64,000 nt of DNA from an uncultured Clostridia bacterium (GTDB lineage: Bacteria > Bacillota > Clostridia > Christensenellales > Borkfalkiaceae): assembly GCA_947623655.1 (NCBI GenBank), contig CANQHG010000001.1, positions 1 through 64,000 of the forward strand, written 5' to 3'. Below, piece by piece: positions 8,356-17,313 of the stretch (positions are counted from its first letter, which is position 1; every line of letters starts with the position of its first letter). The position numbers and the translations under genes were made by a program. The notes below the pieces were generated by a model. It made no database searches, was not told the origin of the DNA, and was given only the letters and a program-made list of their open reading frames with translations.

Positions 8356-10785
8356 ATGGATATTAAGAAAATCGAAAAAAAGTGGCAGGAAAAATGGGAA
8401 GCGACAAATTTCAACCGCTTCGACCCCGCAGACAGGGAAAGAGAAAAGCTCTATGTGCTCGAAATGTTTTCCTATCCCTCCGGGGCAAAACTGCACATCG
8501 GGCATTGGTATAACTACGGTCCAACCGACTCGTATGCGCGGTTCAAACGCATGCAGGGATACAATGTATTTCAGCCCATGGGCTTCGACGCATTTGGCCT
8601 TCCCGCAGAAAATTATGCGATCAAGACGGGCGTCCACCCCAAGGATTCCACAGAACAGAACATCGCCACAATGGAAGGCCAACTCAAGGCCATGGGCGCT
8701 ATGTTCGACTGGTCGGCAGAAGTCAAAACGTGCACAGAGGAATATTATAAATGGACGCAATGGATGTTTTTGCAACTCTACAAAAAGGGACTCGCGTACA
8801 GAAAAGAAGCGCCCGTGAATTGGTGCCCTTCTTGCAATACCGTGCTCGCGAACGAACAAGTCGTAGAGGGAAAATGCGAACGCTGCGACACGCCCGTCAT
8901 CCGAAAAAATCTGACGCAATGGTTTTTTAAGATCACTGCCTACGCCGAAGAGCTCCTTTCGGGGCTCAACACGCTCGATTGGCCCGAAAAGACAAAAAAT
9001 ATGCAGCGCAACTGGATCGGTAAATCCACGGGATGCGAAATAGAGTTTACGTGCGACAGCGGCGATACATTCAAGGTTTATACCACTCGTTGCGATACCA
9101 TATACGGCGTCACCTATGTCGTCCTCGCGCCCGAGCATCCCCTCGCGCTCAAACTTACAACGCCCGATCGGCGGGAAGCCGTGGAAGCATACATCGACTA
9201 CGCCTCCCGCTCAAATGAGATCGAACGTCTCTCTTCTACGCGTGAAAAGACAGGCGTTTTCACGGGTTCCTACTGTACGAACCCCGTCACGGGCAAAAAA
9301 GTACCCATCTATCTCGCCGATTACGTGCTCTATTCGTACGGCACGGGAGCCGTGATGGCCGTACCCGCCCATGACGAGAGAGACTTTGCCTTCGCCACAA
9401 AATACGGCCTCCCCATCGAAAAAGTCATCGATAACCGGGGCGGCGAGACCGTGTTACCCTTTACAGAGGACGGCATCGTGGCTTGCAACTCGCAATTCGA
9501 CGGACTTTTCGGTGAGGAAGCGAGGGAAAAGATCGCCGCTTACATCTCCGTGCTCGGCAAGGGCGGAAAAAAAGTCAATTACCGTCTGAGAGACTGGCTC
9601 GTTTCCCGTCAGCGCTATTGGGGCGCCCCCATCCCCGTCATCCACTGTGAAAAATGCGGCGCGGTGCCCGTTCCGGAAAAGGATCTGCCCGTAAAACTTC
9701 CTTACGACGTGGAATTCCGCCCCGACGGAAAATCCCCGCTCGCCAAGTGCGAAAAATTTATGAACACGGTCTGCCCCAACTGCGGCGGTCCCGCCAAACG
9801 CGATCCTGACACTCTCGACACATTCGTATGCTCGAGTTGGTACTATCTGCGCTATGCGGACGCCCACAATGACAGCGCCCCTTTCGACAGGGAAAAAGTA
9901 GACAGGCTTCTCCCCGTGGACGTCTATGTCGGCGGCGCAGAACACTCCTGCATGCATCTCCTGTATGCCCGTTTCTTCACAAAGGCGCTCCGCGATATGG
10001 GCTATCTCGACTTTGACGAACCTTTCAAACGCCTCGTTCATCAGGGCGTTATTCTCGGACCCGACGGTAACAGAATGTCGAAATCCCACGGAAACGTCGT
10101 CTCACCCGACGATTATGTGAACGAATACGGGGCTGACGCATTCAGGCTGTATCTCATGTTCGGCTTCTCATACACCGAGGGCGGCCCGTGGAGCGACGAC
10201 GGCATCAAAGCCGTTGCAAAGTTCATGGACAGAGTGGAAAAGATCGTTCTGAAAGCGAAGACATATACGGGAAACGCGCCCTACGGACGGGAAGAAAAAG
10301 CGCTCGACTACGCGCGGAACTACGCGATCCAAAGGGTTTCCAAAGATATGGAAGCGTTCTCATTCAACACCGCCATTGCGCGGCTCATGGAATTCACCAA
10401 CGCCCTCTACAAATACGACGGTCTCGCGGGTGAAAAGAGCGGAAAACTCTTCTCGGAAAGCGTGAAAGATCTTGTCCTTCTCCTCGCCCCCTGTGCGCCC
10501 CACTTCTGCGAGGAACTCTGGGAAAACATGGGCGGCAAGAGCTCCGTATTCACGCAAAGCTACCCGAAAGAAAATGCGGAAGCGTTGAAACTCGACGAGA
10601 CGGAGTACGCCGTGCAGGTCAACAGCAAGATTGTTTGCAAGGCTATGCTTTCGAGCAACGCTTCGAACGAAGAGATCGAACAGGCCGCTCTGTCCCTTGA
10701 GGAAGTGACAGCACGCACCGCCGGAAAGACAGTGAAAAAGTGCGTCGTCGTCAAGGGACGACTCGTCAACCTGATCGTCGGATAA
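8356..10785 (+). CDS. leuS: Leucyl-tRNA synthetase
   Basis: An 809-residue class I synthetase that charges tRNA-Leu. HIGH is at residues 47-50. A zinc-binding insert carries CPSC and CERC. The editing (CP1) domain follows, then the catalytic [11 protein letters not shown] region and the KMSKS loop as RMSKSHGN, with a helical anticodon domain and a short C-terminal extension. The length is normal for bacterial LeuRS of this group. It has its own promoter and a terminator directly behind it, so it is monocistronic. Confidence 0.98.
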   Translation: MDIKKIEKKWQEKWEATNFNRFDPADREREKLYVLEMFSYPSGAKLHIGHWYNYGPTDSYARFKRMQGYNVFQPMGFDAFGLPAENYAIKTGVHPKDSTEQNIATMEGQLKAMGAMFDWSAEVKTCTEEYYKWTQWMFLQLYKKGLAYRKEAPVNWCPSCNTVLANEQVVEGKCERCDTPVIRKNLTQWFFKITAYAEELLSGLNTLDWPEKTKNMQRNWIGKSTGCEIEFTCDSGDTFKVYTTRCDTIYGVTYVVLAPEHPLALKLTTPDRREAVEAYIDYASRSNEIERLSSTREKTGVFTGSYCTNPVTGKKVPIYLADYVLYSYGTGAVMAVPAHDERDFAFATKYGLPIEKVIDNRGGETVLPFTEDGIVACNSQFDGLFGEEAREKIAAYISVLGKGGKKVNYRLRDWLVSRQRYWGAPIPVIHCEKCGAVPVPEKDLPVKLPYDVEFRPDGKSPLAKCEKFMNTVCPNCGGPAKRDPDTLDTFVCSSWYYLRYADAHNDSAPFDREKVDRLLPVDVYVGGAEHSCMHLLYARFFTKALRDMGYLDFDEPFKRLVHQGVILGPDGNRMSKSHGNVVSPDDYVNEYGADAFRLYLMFGFSYTEGGPWSDDGIKAVAKFMDRVEKIVLKAKTYTGNAPYGREEKALDYARNYAIQRVSKDMEAFSFNTAIARLMEFTNALYKYDGLAGEKSGKLFSESVKDLVLLLAPCAPHFCEELWENMGGKSSVFTQSYPKENAEALKLDETEYAVQVNSKIVCKAMLSSNASNEEIEQAALSLEEVTARTAGKTVKKCVVVKGRLVNLIVG

Positions 10786-10803
10786 GCCGTTTTAAAGGAA
10801 AAA

Positions 10804-10828
10804 CCGCCGAATTTACGGCGATTTTTTT
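10804..10828 (+). terminator. Terminator of leuS
   Basis: Stem CGCCG (10805-10809) with CGGCG (10816-10820) followed by ATTTTTTTG. Confidence 0.85.
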
Positions 10829-10838
10829 GTGTTTGAAT

Positions 10839-10861
10839 AGTATTATGTCACGCATAGTACT
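10839..10861. repeat. Dispersed palindrome, copy 2
   Basis: AGTATTATG-TCACG-CATAGTACT between the leuS terminator and the stop of the convergent ATP-grasp gene. The outer arms match copies 1, 3 and 4, but the central bases are less symmetric. Confidence 0.65.
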
Positions 10862-10871
10862 TGATAAAAGC

Positions 10872-11732
10872 TTATTTTTTGCATGATTCAGCGAGATATT
10901 CGGCATACAGACGGGCAACGTTGACGCCGGTGACGCGTTCGATCTCGCCGAAGAATGCGTTCGAGTTTACCTCAGCGACGAGAAAGCCCTCTTTGCCGAA
11001 AAGCAGATCTATGCCGCAGTAATCGAGTCCGAGAACGTTTGCCGCTTTCTCACAGAGTGCTCTGCCCTCATCGTCGAGTGCGTACGGTTCCCCCATCCCC
11101 CCGAGGCCGATGTTGGAGCGAAAATCTCTTTCCGATTTTCGCTGCATCGCCGCCACAACTTTGCCGCCGATGCAGACCGCCCGTACGTCTCTTCCCGCGC
11201 TTTCCGCAATAAATTCCTGAAACAGGTGCGGACGCATTTTCAGCTCGCCGCGAAGACTCCCGAGTTCCGCCTCGTCCCGTGCAAGGTAAACCTGTTCCCC
11301 AAACGAACCATAGCATTGCTTGACGACAATGGGAAAAGGTATTTCCGCCCTGAACTCCCCCGTATTTGCTCCCTCTTTATAGCAGAGCGGTGCAGGCACT
11401 GTTTTCGGCATCGGAACGCCATGCCCCGCAAGCGCAATATGGGTGAGCATCTTGTCGTCGCACACTTCCACGGCCGCAGCGCTGTTGAACAGCCGCATAC
11501 CATGTTTTTCGAGCATGCGCGGAGTATATTTATCTTTATCGAGGTAGACGCAAAAATCATAGTTACGGGTGAGCGTTTCGGCGATTTCTCCGCCCTCAAT
11601 ACTCCCAAGCCAAGCGTTCGGCAACACATCGCAGATAACGCCGAGCGCTTCCAGCTCTCGTTTCAACCGTCTCGGTTGATAAAACTCTGACTCCTTTTCG
11701 AGATAAGGATTGATGAGAATAACTGTTTTCAT
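10872..11732 (-). CDS. RimK-like ATP-grasp ligase
   Basis: A 286-residue ATP-grasp protein. The N-terminal pre-grasp part starts MKTVILINPYLEKESEFYQP. The ATP-grasp core has FPIVVKQCYGSFGEQVYLA, RDVRAVCIGGKVVAAMQR and the metal-site region GIDLLFGKEGFLVAEVN near the C-terminus. RimK relatives join an amino acid to a carboxylate (for example glutamate tails or lysine biosynthesis carriers). The substrate here is unknown. The ATG at 11732 lies just behind a terminator hairpin; a TTG six codons earlier falls inside the hairpin. It follows homoserine dehydrogenase on the same strand, which may or may not be meaningful. Confidence 0.85.
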   Translation of the reverse strand: MKTVILINPYLEKESEFYQPRRLKRELEALGVICDVLPNAWLGSIEGGEIAETLTRNYDFCVYLDKDKYTPRMLEKHGMRLFNSAAAVEVCDDKMLTHIALAGHGVPMPKTVPAPLCYKEGANTGEFRAEIPFPIVVKQCYGSFGEQVYLARDEAELGSLRGELKMRPHLFQEFIAESAGRDVRAVCIGGKVVAAMQRKSERDFRSNIGLGGMGEPYALDDEGRALCEKAANVLGLDYCGIDLLFGKEGFLVAEVNSNAFFGEIERVTGVNVARLYAEYLAESCKK

Positions 11733-11759
11733 ACAAAATAAGGGGCGCAATAGCGCCCC
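11732..11759 (-). terminator. Terminator behind hom
   Basis: Perfect stem GGGGCGC (11742-11748) with GCGCCCC (11753-11759) followed on the minus strand by TTATTTTG. It stands between hom and the ATP-grasp start. Confidence 0.7.
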
Positions 11760-11770
11760 GATCCTCTTTT

Positions 11771-13045
11771 TTATAAAACTCTGATAACGGAGTCAACTTT
11801 CGCAACGCCGCACAGATTGATGCGTGACACCGCATTTTTTACCGCCGCCTCATGGGTCGTATGCGTGATAAGGACGACAGTTGCGCTCTCGGCGTCGCAC
11901 GACTTTTGCAAAAGCTCCACAATGGAAATGTTGTTCTTCGCAAACAGTGCAGCGATCTTTGCCAAAGCGCCCGCGCGGTCGGTCACGGTAAGGCGCAAAT
12001 AGTATGCGCTCTCGAAATCGGTAACAAATTTGACGTCTTTCTCCGCCGAAGCGTTGTTTTTAAACGTAGAGTAGCGGTTCCCCTCGTGCGTCGCCGCATA
12101 AATGATATCGGAGACGATGGCGCTGCCCGTCGGAAATTCGCCTGCGCCCTTGCCGTAGAGCATGACCTCTCCCACCGAGTCGCCTGTAAGATAGACTGCG
12201 TTGAAACTGCCGTCTACGCCCGCGAGCGGATGGGAATTTTTGACGAAAGCGGGATGAACGCGCACTTCGACGCCATGTTCCGACTGCTTCCCAACGGCAA
12301 GAAGCTTGAGCGTGTAGCCGAGCTCATTGCCGTTTGCAATATCTTCACGCGAGACGTTTGAAATGCCCTCGCGGAAAACTTTTGCAAAGGGAACTTTGGT
12401 ATGAAAGGCAAGAGAAGCGAGAATGGAGAGCTTATAGGCCGCGTCAAATCCATCGAGATCTGCGGAGGGATCGGCTTCCGCATAGCCGAGCTTTTTTGCC
12501 TCCGAAAGCGCGTCTTCATAGTGCATGCCATCCTTTGCCATGCGGGTGAGAATATAGTTCGTCGTACCGTTGATGATGCCTTGAATGGACGAAATTTTAT
12601 TGGATTGTACGCCATCTAAAAGCGTGCGGACGATGGGAACGCCGCCGACGCAACTCGCCTCAAAGTACAATCCCGCGTTCGTCCGCTTAGCGGCGCGTTC
12701 AAGTTCATGGGAATATTTACAGAAAAGTTCTTTGTTGGAGGTGACAACGGTCTTACCCACATTAAGCGCGTCGAGGACGTAGCCCTTGGCTTCCGTAATG
12801 CCGCCGAGGCATTCCACCACAACGTTGACGTCGGGATTGGAGACGACCTCAAATACGTTTGCGGAAACAATCTCCTTGGGGACGCCGAGCGCCTCCGCAC
12901 GGGCGGCGTCTTTTTCGAGCACGCAGACGACCTCGATGTCGACATTCTGCGTGTTGCGGTAAAATTCTCTGTGCTCCGTCAGGATCTTATACGTCCCACC
13001 GCCGACGACGCCCAAACCGAGAATCGCCACTCCGACCTTTTTCAT
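11771..13045 (-). CDS. hom: Homoserine dehydrogenase
   Basis: A 424-residue enzyme that reduces aspartate semialdehyde to homoserine with NAD(P)H, the branch point to threonine and methionine. The N-terminal Rossmann motif is GLGVVGGGT. The catalytic domain contains GIINGTTNYILTRM and AEADPSADLDGFDAAYKLSILA, both typical. A C-terminal ACT domain (about the last 80 residues, starting near YYLRLTVTDRAGALAKIA) suggests allosteric control by an amino acid, usually threonine. ATG 13045 has GGAGGAAGGG in front and overlaps coaX by four bases (ATGA). A longer in-frame start is rejected because it would remove the SD. Confidence 0.97.
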   Translation of the reverse strand: MKKVGVAILGLGVVGGGTYKILTEHREFYRNTQNVDIEVVCVLEKDAARAEALGVPKEIVSANVFEVVSNPDVNVVVECLGGITEAKGYVLDALNVGKTVVTSNKELFCKYSHELERAAKRTNAGLYFEASCVGGVPIVRTLLDGVQSNKISSIQGIINGTTNYILTRMAKDGMHYEDALSEAKKLGYAEADPSADLDGFDAAYKLSILASLAFHTKVPFAKVFREGISNVSREDIANGNELGYTLKLLAVGKQSEHGVEVRVHPAFVKNSHPLAGVDGSFNAVYLTGDSVGEVMLYGKGAGEFPTGSAIVSDIIYAATHEGNRYSTFKNNASAEKDVKFVTDFESAYYLRLTVTDRAGALAKIAALFAKNNISIVELLQKSCDAESATVVLITHTTHEAAVKNAVSRINLCGVAKVDSVIRVL

Positions 13046-13824
13046 TTCCCTTCCTCCGAACAATTCATATCGTACAAATATTTGAGTCCGTTGAGCGTGA
13101 GCATCTTATCGATGACATCTATGCTCTTTGTTTCCTTTGCAATGATCTCCGAAAACCCGCCCGTCGCAATCGCGAGAGGCTTTTCACCGAGTTCCCGCCC
13201 GATCTTTTTGATGATAAATTCCACAAGCCCCGCAAAACCGAACACGATGCCCGCCTGCATGTTGGTGACAGTATTCGTCGCGATGACGCTCTTCGGCGCC
13301 TCGATCTCTACGCGCGGAAGCTTGGCCGTGCCAGAAACGAGACTGTCGAGCGAGCCCTTGATGCCGGGCGCAATGACGCCGCCGATAAATTCGCCGTCCT
13401 TTAAAATATTGAACGTGGTCGCCGTGCCGAAATCGACGACGACGATGGGCCGCTCCGACCCGTATTTTCTGAGCGCGGAGACATTATTCACGATTCTGTC
13501 CGCACCCACTTCCCTCGCATTGTCGGCACGCATTTTGAGGCCTGTTTTGAGCCCGGGGGCGATCTGTTTTGGCACGATGCCGAAATATGTGCCGAGCATA
13601 TGCTCTATCGTGTAGTCAAGCGACGGTACGACGGAGGAAAAGATCCCGCCCGTAACGGCGCTCTTTTCCACCTTGTTGATGTGCAACATGGTAATGAGCT
13701 GAACGCCGTACTCGTCGGACGTCTTTTTGAGATCGGTCGCGACGCGGAACGTAAAGCGGGGTTCGTCACCGTCAAAGACGGCATATTTTATGTTTGAATT
13801 GCCAACGTCTATGCAGATGATCAA
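13042..13824 (-). CDS. coaX: Type III pantothenate kinase
   Basis: A 260-residue ASKHA-fold kinase that phosphorylates pantothenate, the first step of coenzyme A synthesis. It has the hallmark MIICIDVGNSNIKYAVF phosphate-1 motif, GADRIVN, DFGTATTFNIL and GGVIAPGI. Both ends overlap neighbours by four bases (ATGA with the ECF gene upstream and with hom downstream), so translation is coupled. The partner coaD lies at 57.5-58.0 kb. Confidence 0.97.
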   Translation of the reverse strand: MIICIDVGNSNIKYAVFDGDEPRFTFRVATDLKKTSDEYGVQLITMLHINKVEKSAVTGGIFSSVVPSLDYTIEHMLGTYFGIVPKQIAPGLKTGLKMRADNAREVGADRIVNNVSALRKYGSERPIVVVDFGTATTFNILKDGEFIGGVIAPGIKGSLDSLVSGTAKLPRVEIEAPKSVIATNTVTNMQAGIVFGFAGLVEFIIKKIGRELGEKPLAIATGGFSEIIAKETKSIDVIDKMLTLNGLKYLYDMNCSEEGK

Positions 13825-14603
13825 GATATTTTCTCCGTTTTATCTTCTTTTTGGACGGAAAGAAGCTTCTGTGTCTTTTGCGCCGATTCCGACTGTCCTT
13901 CGGGAAGCGCCTCACTTCCCCCTTCAAGCTGTGTCTGCGGCTCTGATTTGACCTCGTTCAGTTCCTGAATGTCGTAAAATTCGACACCTGCTTTCTTGCG
14001 CATGACCTGTTTCTCCACGACGGTGACAATGCGGTGAATAGCGGGGCCGAGCACGAGATTGATAGAGAATTCTATAATGAAGTTCCAGCCCGCGCAGCCG
14101 ATAAACAGGAAATAAACGATTTCGGACATTGAGCCGCTTTCCGTAAAGCTCGCGATCGTACCCGAGATCATGAGACAGCCGATGATGAATAACCCCGTGT
14201 TCACGATCGGCGCCGATACTGCCGCCACGATCGCTGCGGCAAAGCTGTTTTTCGGAGCGATCAAACGGTACAGAAGTGCGGGAACGATCCCCGCCGCAGT
14301 CCCTTTTACGAGGCAGATCATCACCGTCATAAACGGGGAATCCGCAAGAAGCGCCGCCGTAAACGGTTCCGCGCCCGCAACACCGTACATGAGCACGATA
14401 AATCCAAACACAAAGCCGAGAATCCCGCCCGCGACCCAGCCAAGCAAAATGCCGCCGAGAACGATGGGAACGAGCACGAAGCTCAGGCTGAGCCCTGCGA
14501 TCTGGATAAATCCGCCGCATGTCTGAAACACAACGACGAGTGCAAGGAGCACCGCAAAGTAGGCGATGTTCTTCGCTGAAAACCAGTTCTTGTCACGAAC
14601 CAT
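13821..14603 (-). CDS. ECF transporter S component, possibly for pantothenate
   Basis: A 260-residue membrane protein with about six hydrophobic segments in residues 15-200. The pattern is that of ECF S components (AVLLALVVVFQTCGG..., glycine-rich loops, WNFIIEFSINLVLGPAI). The gene overlaps coaX by four bases, so pantothenate is the obvious guess for the cargo; that is inference from context only. Unusually, it ends in a hydrophilic tail of about 60 residues rich in Glu, Gln and Ser. The ATG at 14603 is 9 bases from GGAGG. No energising ECF A/A'/T genes are in the window. Confidence 0.75.
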   Translation of the reverse strand: MVRDKNWFSAKNIAYFAVLLALVVVFQTCGGFIQIAGLSLSFVLVPIVLGGILLGWVAGGILGFVFGFIVLMYGVAGAEPFTAALLADSPFMTVMICLVKGTAAGIVPALLYRLIAPKNSFAAAIVAAVSAPIVNTGLFIIGCLMISGTIASFTESGSMSEIVYFLFIGCAGWNFIIEFSINLVLGPAIHRIVTVVEKQVMRKKAGVEFYDIQELNEVKSEPQTQLEGGSEALPEGQSESAQKTQKLLSVQKEDKTEKIS

Positions 14604-14713
14604 ATTCAATTACCTCCATCGGATTTCTTTTCAGAATATCCGTAGACAAAATGTATTTACGTCATCCTACGGCGATACGGCCCGAGAGGTACCGTTCGCT
14701 AAAAGACACGCAT
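14604..14713 (-). ncRNA. Structured leader of the ECF-coaX-hom operon
   Basis: About 110 bases between the predicted transcript start and ATG. By eye there is a hairpin with ACGG/CCGT arms. It is followed by a longer one in which CCGTA pairs with TACGG and GAC with GTC around a loop, and CGGAT can instead pair with ATCCG just before the SD. That alternative pairing could switch ribosome access. I could not match it to a known riboswitch class. Confidence 0.35.
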
Positions 14714-14719
14714 AAATTC

Positions 14720-14748
14720 ATTATATCAAAACCTTTTGATTTTAGCAA
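14720..14748 (-). promoter_or_regulatory. Promoter of ECF-coaX-hom operon
   Basis: Minus strand TTGCTA (14743-14748), 17-base spacer, TATAAT (14720-14725). Confidence 0.75.
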
Positions 14749-14854
14749 CTAAATGAATGAACTTTGGGAACAATTTTATGCCGCACTTCATATCATTTAG
14801 TAGAAAGGCGCGAACGAAAAATACATACCAAGCGCCCGACAAGGAGGAAAAACC

Positions 14855-15058
14855 ATGTGTTCAAACGGCAATAGCTGCCTTTGGGTCCTTATCATTGCAC
14901 TCATTCTCGGAAATAACGGGTCGAACGTACTCAATTCGAGAGCGCTCTCCGGCTGCGGCTGGCCCATCCTTTTAGCCCTTCTCTACTGCATGTGCAAAAA
15001 TGGCACACTTTCCGAGATCGCGCAAAAATTCGGCCTCGGCTGCGGCTGCAACAATTAA
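14855..15058 (+). CDS. Small cysteine-rich membrane protein
   Basis: A 67-residue protein with a strong SD (AAGGAGG at 14841-14847). It has two short hydrophobic segments (about 9-20 and 36-46) and seven cysteines (2, 8, 34, 45, 47, 63, 65), ending GLGCGCNN. It resembles in style the tiny Gly/Cys-rich membrane proteins common in Clostridia, but I cannot name a family. It is probably monocistronic and ends at the hairpin at 15084. Confidence 0.7.
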   Translation: MCSNGNSCLWVLIIALILGNNGSNVLNSRALSGCGWPILLALLYCMCKNGTLSEIAQKFGLGCGCNN

Positions 15059-15083
15059 ATTTCCCTCCTGTTCCGTGGAAAAG

Positions 15084-15105
15084 GGGCGGCGCAGTTGCGC
15101 CGCCC
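15084..15105. terminator. Convergent hairpin terminator
   Basis: Perfect ten-base-pair stem GGGCGGCGCA / TGCGCCGCCC with a two-base loop. The U-run is modest on both sides (CTTTTCC on the minus strand). It separates the small Cys-rich gene from the convergent XRE regulator. Confidence 0.65.
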
Positions 15106-15131
15106 TGAATTTATATCTTGAACGAAAAAAC

Positions 15132-15341
15132 TCAATCGTTTTCAAGACCCGCAAGGTAGTCGATGGAAACATGAAAATACTGCGAAATCGCGATAAGCTT
15201 TGACAGCGTCGGTTCACACCGCCCTATTTCCCATAGGCTGATAATGGATTTTCCCACATCAAGTTCTTTTGCAAGTTGGATCTGCCCTATCCCCCTCTCT
15301 TGTCGCAGTGCGCGAAGCCGTTCCCCGAATATATTTTCCAT
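15132..15341 (-). CDS. XRE-family transcriptional regulator
   Basis: A 69-residue single-domain Cro/CI helix-turn-helix protein. The HTH spans about residues 8-62, with the recognition helix around GKSIISLWEIGRCEPTLSKL. There is no sensor or dimerisation domain. It is read divergently from the zinc-ribbon/DUF4190 gene at 15433. Two near-identical palindromes (TCCCAT-N4-ATGGGA) occupy the shared intergenic region, one 11 bases from this start codon. Autoregulation and control of the neighbour are likely. No strong SD precedes the ATG. Confidence 0.92.
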   Translation of the reverse strand: MENIFGERLRALRQERGIGQIQLAKELDVGKSIISLWEIGRCEPTLSKLIAISQYFHVSIDYLAGLEND

Positions 15342-15351
15342 ACAAATATTT

Positions 15352-15367
15352 TCCCATAATTATGGGA
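15352..15367. promoter_or_regulatory. Operator 1 of XRE regulator
   Basis: Perfect palindrome TCCCATAATTATGGGA, close to the regulator's own start codon; likely autoregulatory. Confidence 0.7.
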
Positions 15368-15374
15368 AAATTAC

Positions 15375-15403
15375 TTGACATCCCATTATTATGGGAGTAT
15401 AAT
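15375..15403 (+). promoter_or_regulatory. Promoter of 15433 gene with operator 2 as spacer
   Basis: TTGACA (15375-15380) and TATAAT (15398-15403) are separated by 17 bases. Sixteen of those are the palindrome TCCCATTATTATGGGA (15381-15396). A protein bound there would directly block RNA polymerase. Confidence 0.85.
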
Positions 15404-15405
15404 GA

Positions 15406-15771
<366 letters not shown>

Positions 15772-15780
15772 ATCAGATAT

Positions 15781-15807
15781 AAAAAAAGCGCACACGGCGC
15801 TTTTTTT
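15781..15807. terminator. Bidirectional terminator
   Basis: AAAAAAAGCGC / GCGCTTTTTTT with a short loop. It serves the DUF4190 locus and the convergent Nudix gene. Confidence 0.8.
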
Positions 15808-15860
15808 AATATTCATTGCTCAAGAGCAAGGTAAAATTGTAAATTTCGGCCATGAGCCGG

Positions 15861-16862
15861 TTATTGCATTTTCGCGCGATAGTATAGGAGGGCACAGACG
15901 GTCTTGGCGTCTTTGATCTCGCCGCGGGCAACCATATTGCATGCCTCTGTAAAGGGAACATATTCCACTTTCAAGAACTCGTCGCCATCGGGATGACTCT
16001 CCCCTTTTCTGACGCCCGCAGCCTCGTAGATGTAGATTTTTTCGTCTGTATACCCCGGAGAAGGATAGAGCACGGTGAGAAGCGTGAGAGAGTCGGCGAT
16101 GAGCCCCGTCTCCTCCTCGAGTTCCCTCTTGGCGGCGACCGCGGGATCTTCCCCTTTTTCGAGCTTGCCCGCGGGAATCTCGTAGATCTCCTCTCCGTAA
16201 GCATAGCGGAACTGTTTCACGAGCACCGTCTTCCCCTCCGCAACGCAAAGGACTGCCGCGCCGCCCGGGTGTTCGACGATCTCCCTCTTACACGGCTTCC
16301 CGTCGGGAAGATAGGCATCGTCGCAACGCACGGTGATGATCTTTCCCTCGAACACGACGTTCCTCTTTGCCGTTTGCTCTTTCAGAGACTCGGGCGCGGG
16401 CGCCGTTTGGGGCGCGTACGTATACGAGTATCCCATGCAAGCGGCGGGATAAGCCTCGCGCACGATATCGCGGAAAGGACGGACGATACGATCGGCAAAC
16501 AGCGCATAGCTGGCGGTGTAACTGCCATCCACATAAAAATAATGAAGGAGAAAATCGCCGAACTTGACGCATCCCGAATCGATCTCCGCAAAGAGACAAA
16601 AGACGAACGCAAGTGCGTCGACACGGCTCGAGGGCAGATAGGCAGCACCCTTGCCGTTTGCAAGGTCTCTCAGATAAAATCCGCGCGACTGCGCATAGTC
16701 GAACTCTTCGGTCACAGCGGTAAATAATCCTTTCAGCTCTTCGCTCTCGGCAAGACAGCGCAAGGCCTGCGAAATGCCGACTTCCGCCTCGCGGTATGTG
16801 CCCGAAACGAGCCCGTCGCAGGCGTCGAGAAACCGACGAATCTTTTCCAATTTTTCTTCCAT
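15861..16862 (-). CDS. Nudix hydrolase (ADP-ribose pyrophosphatase type) with extra N-terminal domain
   Basis: A 333-residue protein, nearly twice the length of NudF. Residues from about 160 to the end form an ADP-ribose pyrophosphatase-like Nudix domain with a perfect box (G232, E238, R246, E247, E250, E251, G253). Such enzymes split ADP-ribose to AMP and ribose 5-phosphate. The first 155 residues are a separate, mostly helical region that I do not recognise, joined by an Ala/Pro linker (APQTAPAPE). GGAGGG before ATG 16862 shows the N-terminal part is translated. It is read alone, convergent with the DUF4190 locus. Confidence 0.88.
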   Translation of the reverse strand: MEEKLEKIRRFLDACDGLVSGTYREAEVGISQALRCLAESEELKGLFTAVTEEFDYAQSRGFYLRDLANGKGAAYLPSSRVDALAFVFCLFAEIDSGCVKFGDFLLHYFYVDGSYTASYALFADRIVRPFRDIVREAYPAACMGYSYTYAPQTAPAPESLKEQTAKRNVVFEGKIITVRCDDAYLPDGKPCKREIVEHPGGAAVLCVAEGKTVLVKQFRYAYGEEIYEIPAGKLEKGEDPAVAAKRELEEETGLIADSLTLLTVLYPSPGYTDEKIYIYEAAGVRKGESHPDGDEFLKVEYVPFTEACNMVARGEIKDAKTVCALLYYRAKMQ

Positions 16863-16898
16863 AGTTACCCTCCGCGGGGAAAACCGCTCTTTTCACCT

Positions 16899-16927
16899 AT
16901 TATAGCACAGACAAAAAAAATATTAAA
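16899..16927 (-). promoter_or_regulatory. Promoter of the Nudix fusion gene
   Basis: Perfect -10 TATAAT (16899-16904) with a weak -35 TTTAAT (16922-16927) at 17 bases, minus strand. Confidence 0.5.
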
Positions 16928-16945
16928 GTTTTTTTCGGAAATATC

Positions 16946-16974
16946 TTGATTTTATCCCGATATTTATGTATAAT
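16946..16974 (+). promoter_or_regulatory. Promoter of HPr-like gene
   Basis: TTGATT (16946-16951), 17-base spacer, TATAAT (16969-16974). Confidence 0.75.
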
Positions 16975-17009
16975 GTAGAAAATTATGTTTCTTGAGGGAG
17001 GAATTTTTT

Positions 17010-17237
17010 ATGAAGTCCGTTCAAATCTCGCTTGAAAAATCAAGCAGCGTCAAGGAGTTCGTCAACATCACCCAAAGCTACGATTATGAAATCGTCATCA
17101 AGAGCGGTTATTATGTCGTAGATGCAAAGTCCATTCTGGGTCTCTTCAGTCTCGATACGTCTAAACCCCTTACCGTCGAGATCCACAGCGATAATTGCGA
17201 CGATCTGCTCGAAAAGCTCAAGAAATTCGCAGCGTAA
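17010..17237 (+). CDS. HPr-like protein lacking the phosphocarrier histidine
   Basis: A 75-residue HPr-fold protein. The segment AKSILGLFSLD (39-49) matches the HPr region around regulatory Ser46 (here Ser41). The usual GIHARPA loop is replaced by residues such as SSSVKEF, so the catalytic His15 is absent. This is the situation in Bacillus Crh, which has Gln at that place and works in catabolite control, not sugar transport. A Crh-like role is inference. GGGAGG before ATG 17010 fixes the start over an in-frame codon six residues earlier. It has its own promoter, and a hairpin separates it from the next gene. Confidence 0.8.
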   Translation: MKSVQISLEKSSSVKEFVNITQSYDYEIVIKSGYYVVDAKSILGLFSLDTSKPLTVEIHSDNCDDLLEKLKKFAA

Positions 17238-17257
17238 ACGCTCACAAACCGCAACTG

Positions 17258-17289
17258 TAAGCCGCTTGAGCATTTGAGCGGCTTATTTG
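17258..17289 (+). terminator. Terminator behind HPr-like gene
   Basis: Perfect nine-base-pair stem TAAGCCGCT / AGCGGCTTA (17258-17266, 17277-17285) followed by TTTGTGT. The U-run is short, so readthrough into the DUF4364 gene is possible. Confidence 0.6.
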
Positions 17290-17313
17290 TGTCTCGGAAA
17301 ACAGAGGAAGATC

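Noticed and set aside
8173..9138. Upstream continuation of the ytxC-like frame
   Set aside because: It runs antisense through the start of leuS and has no family resemblance there.
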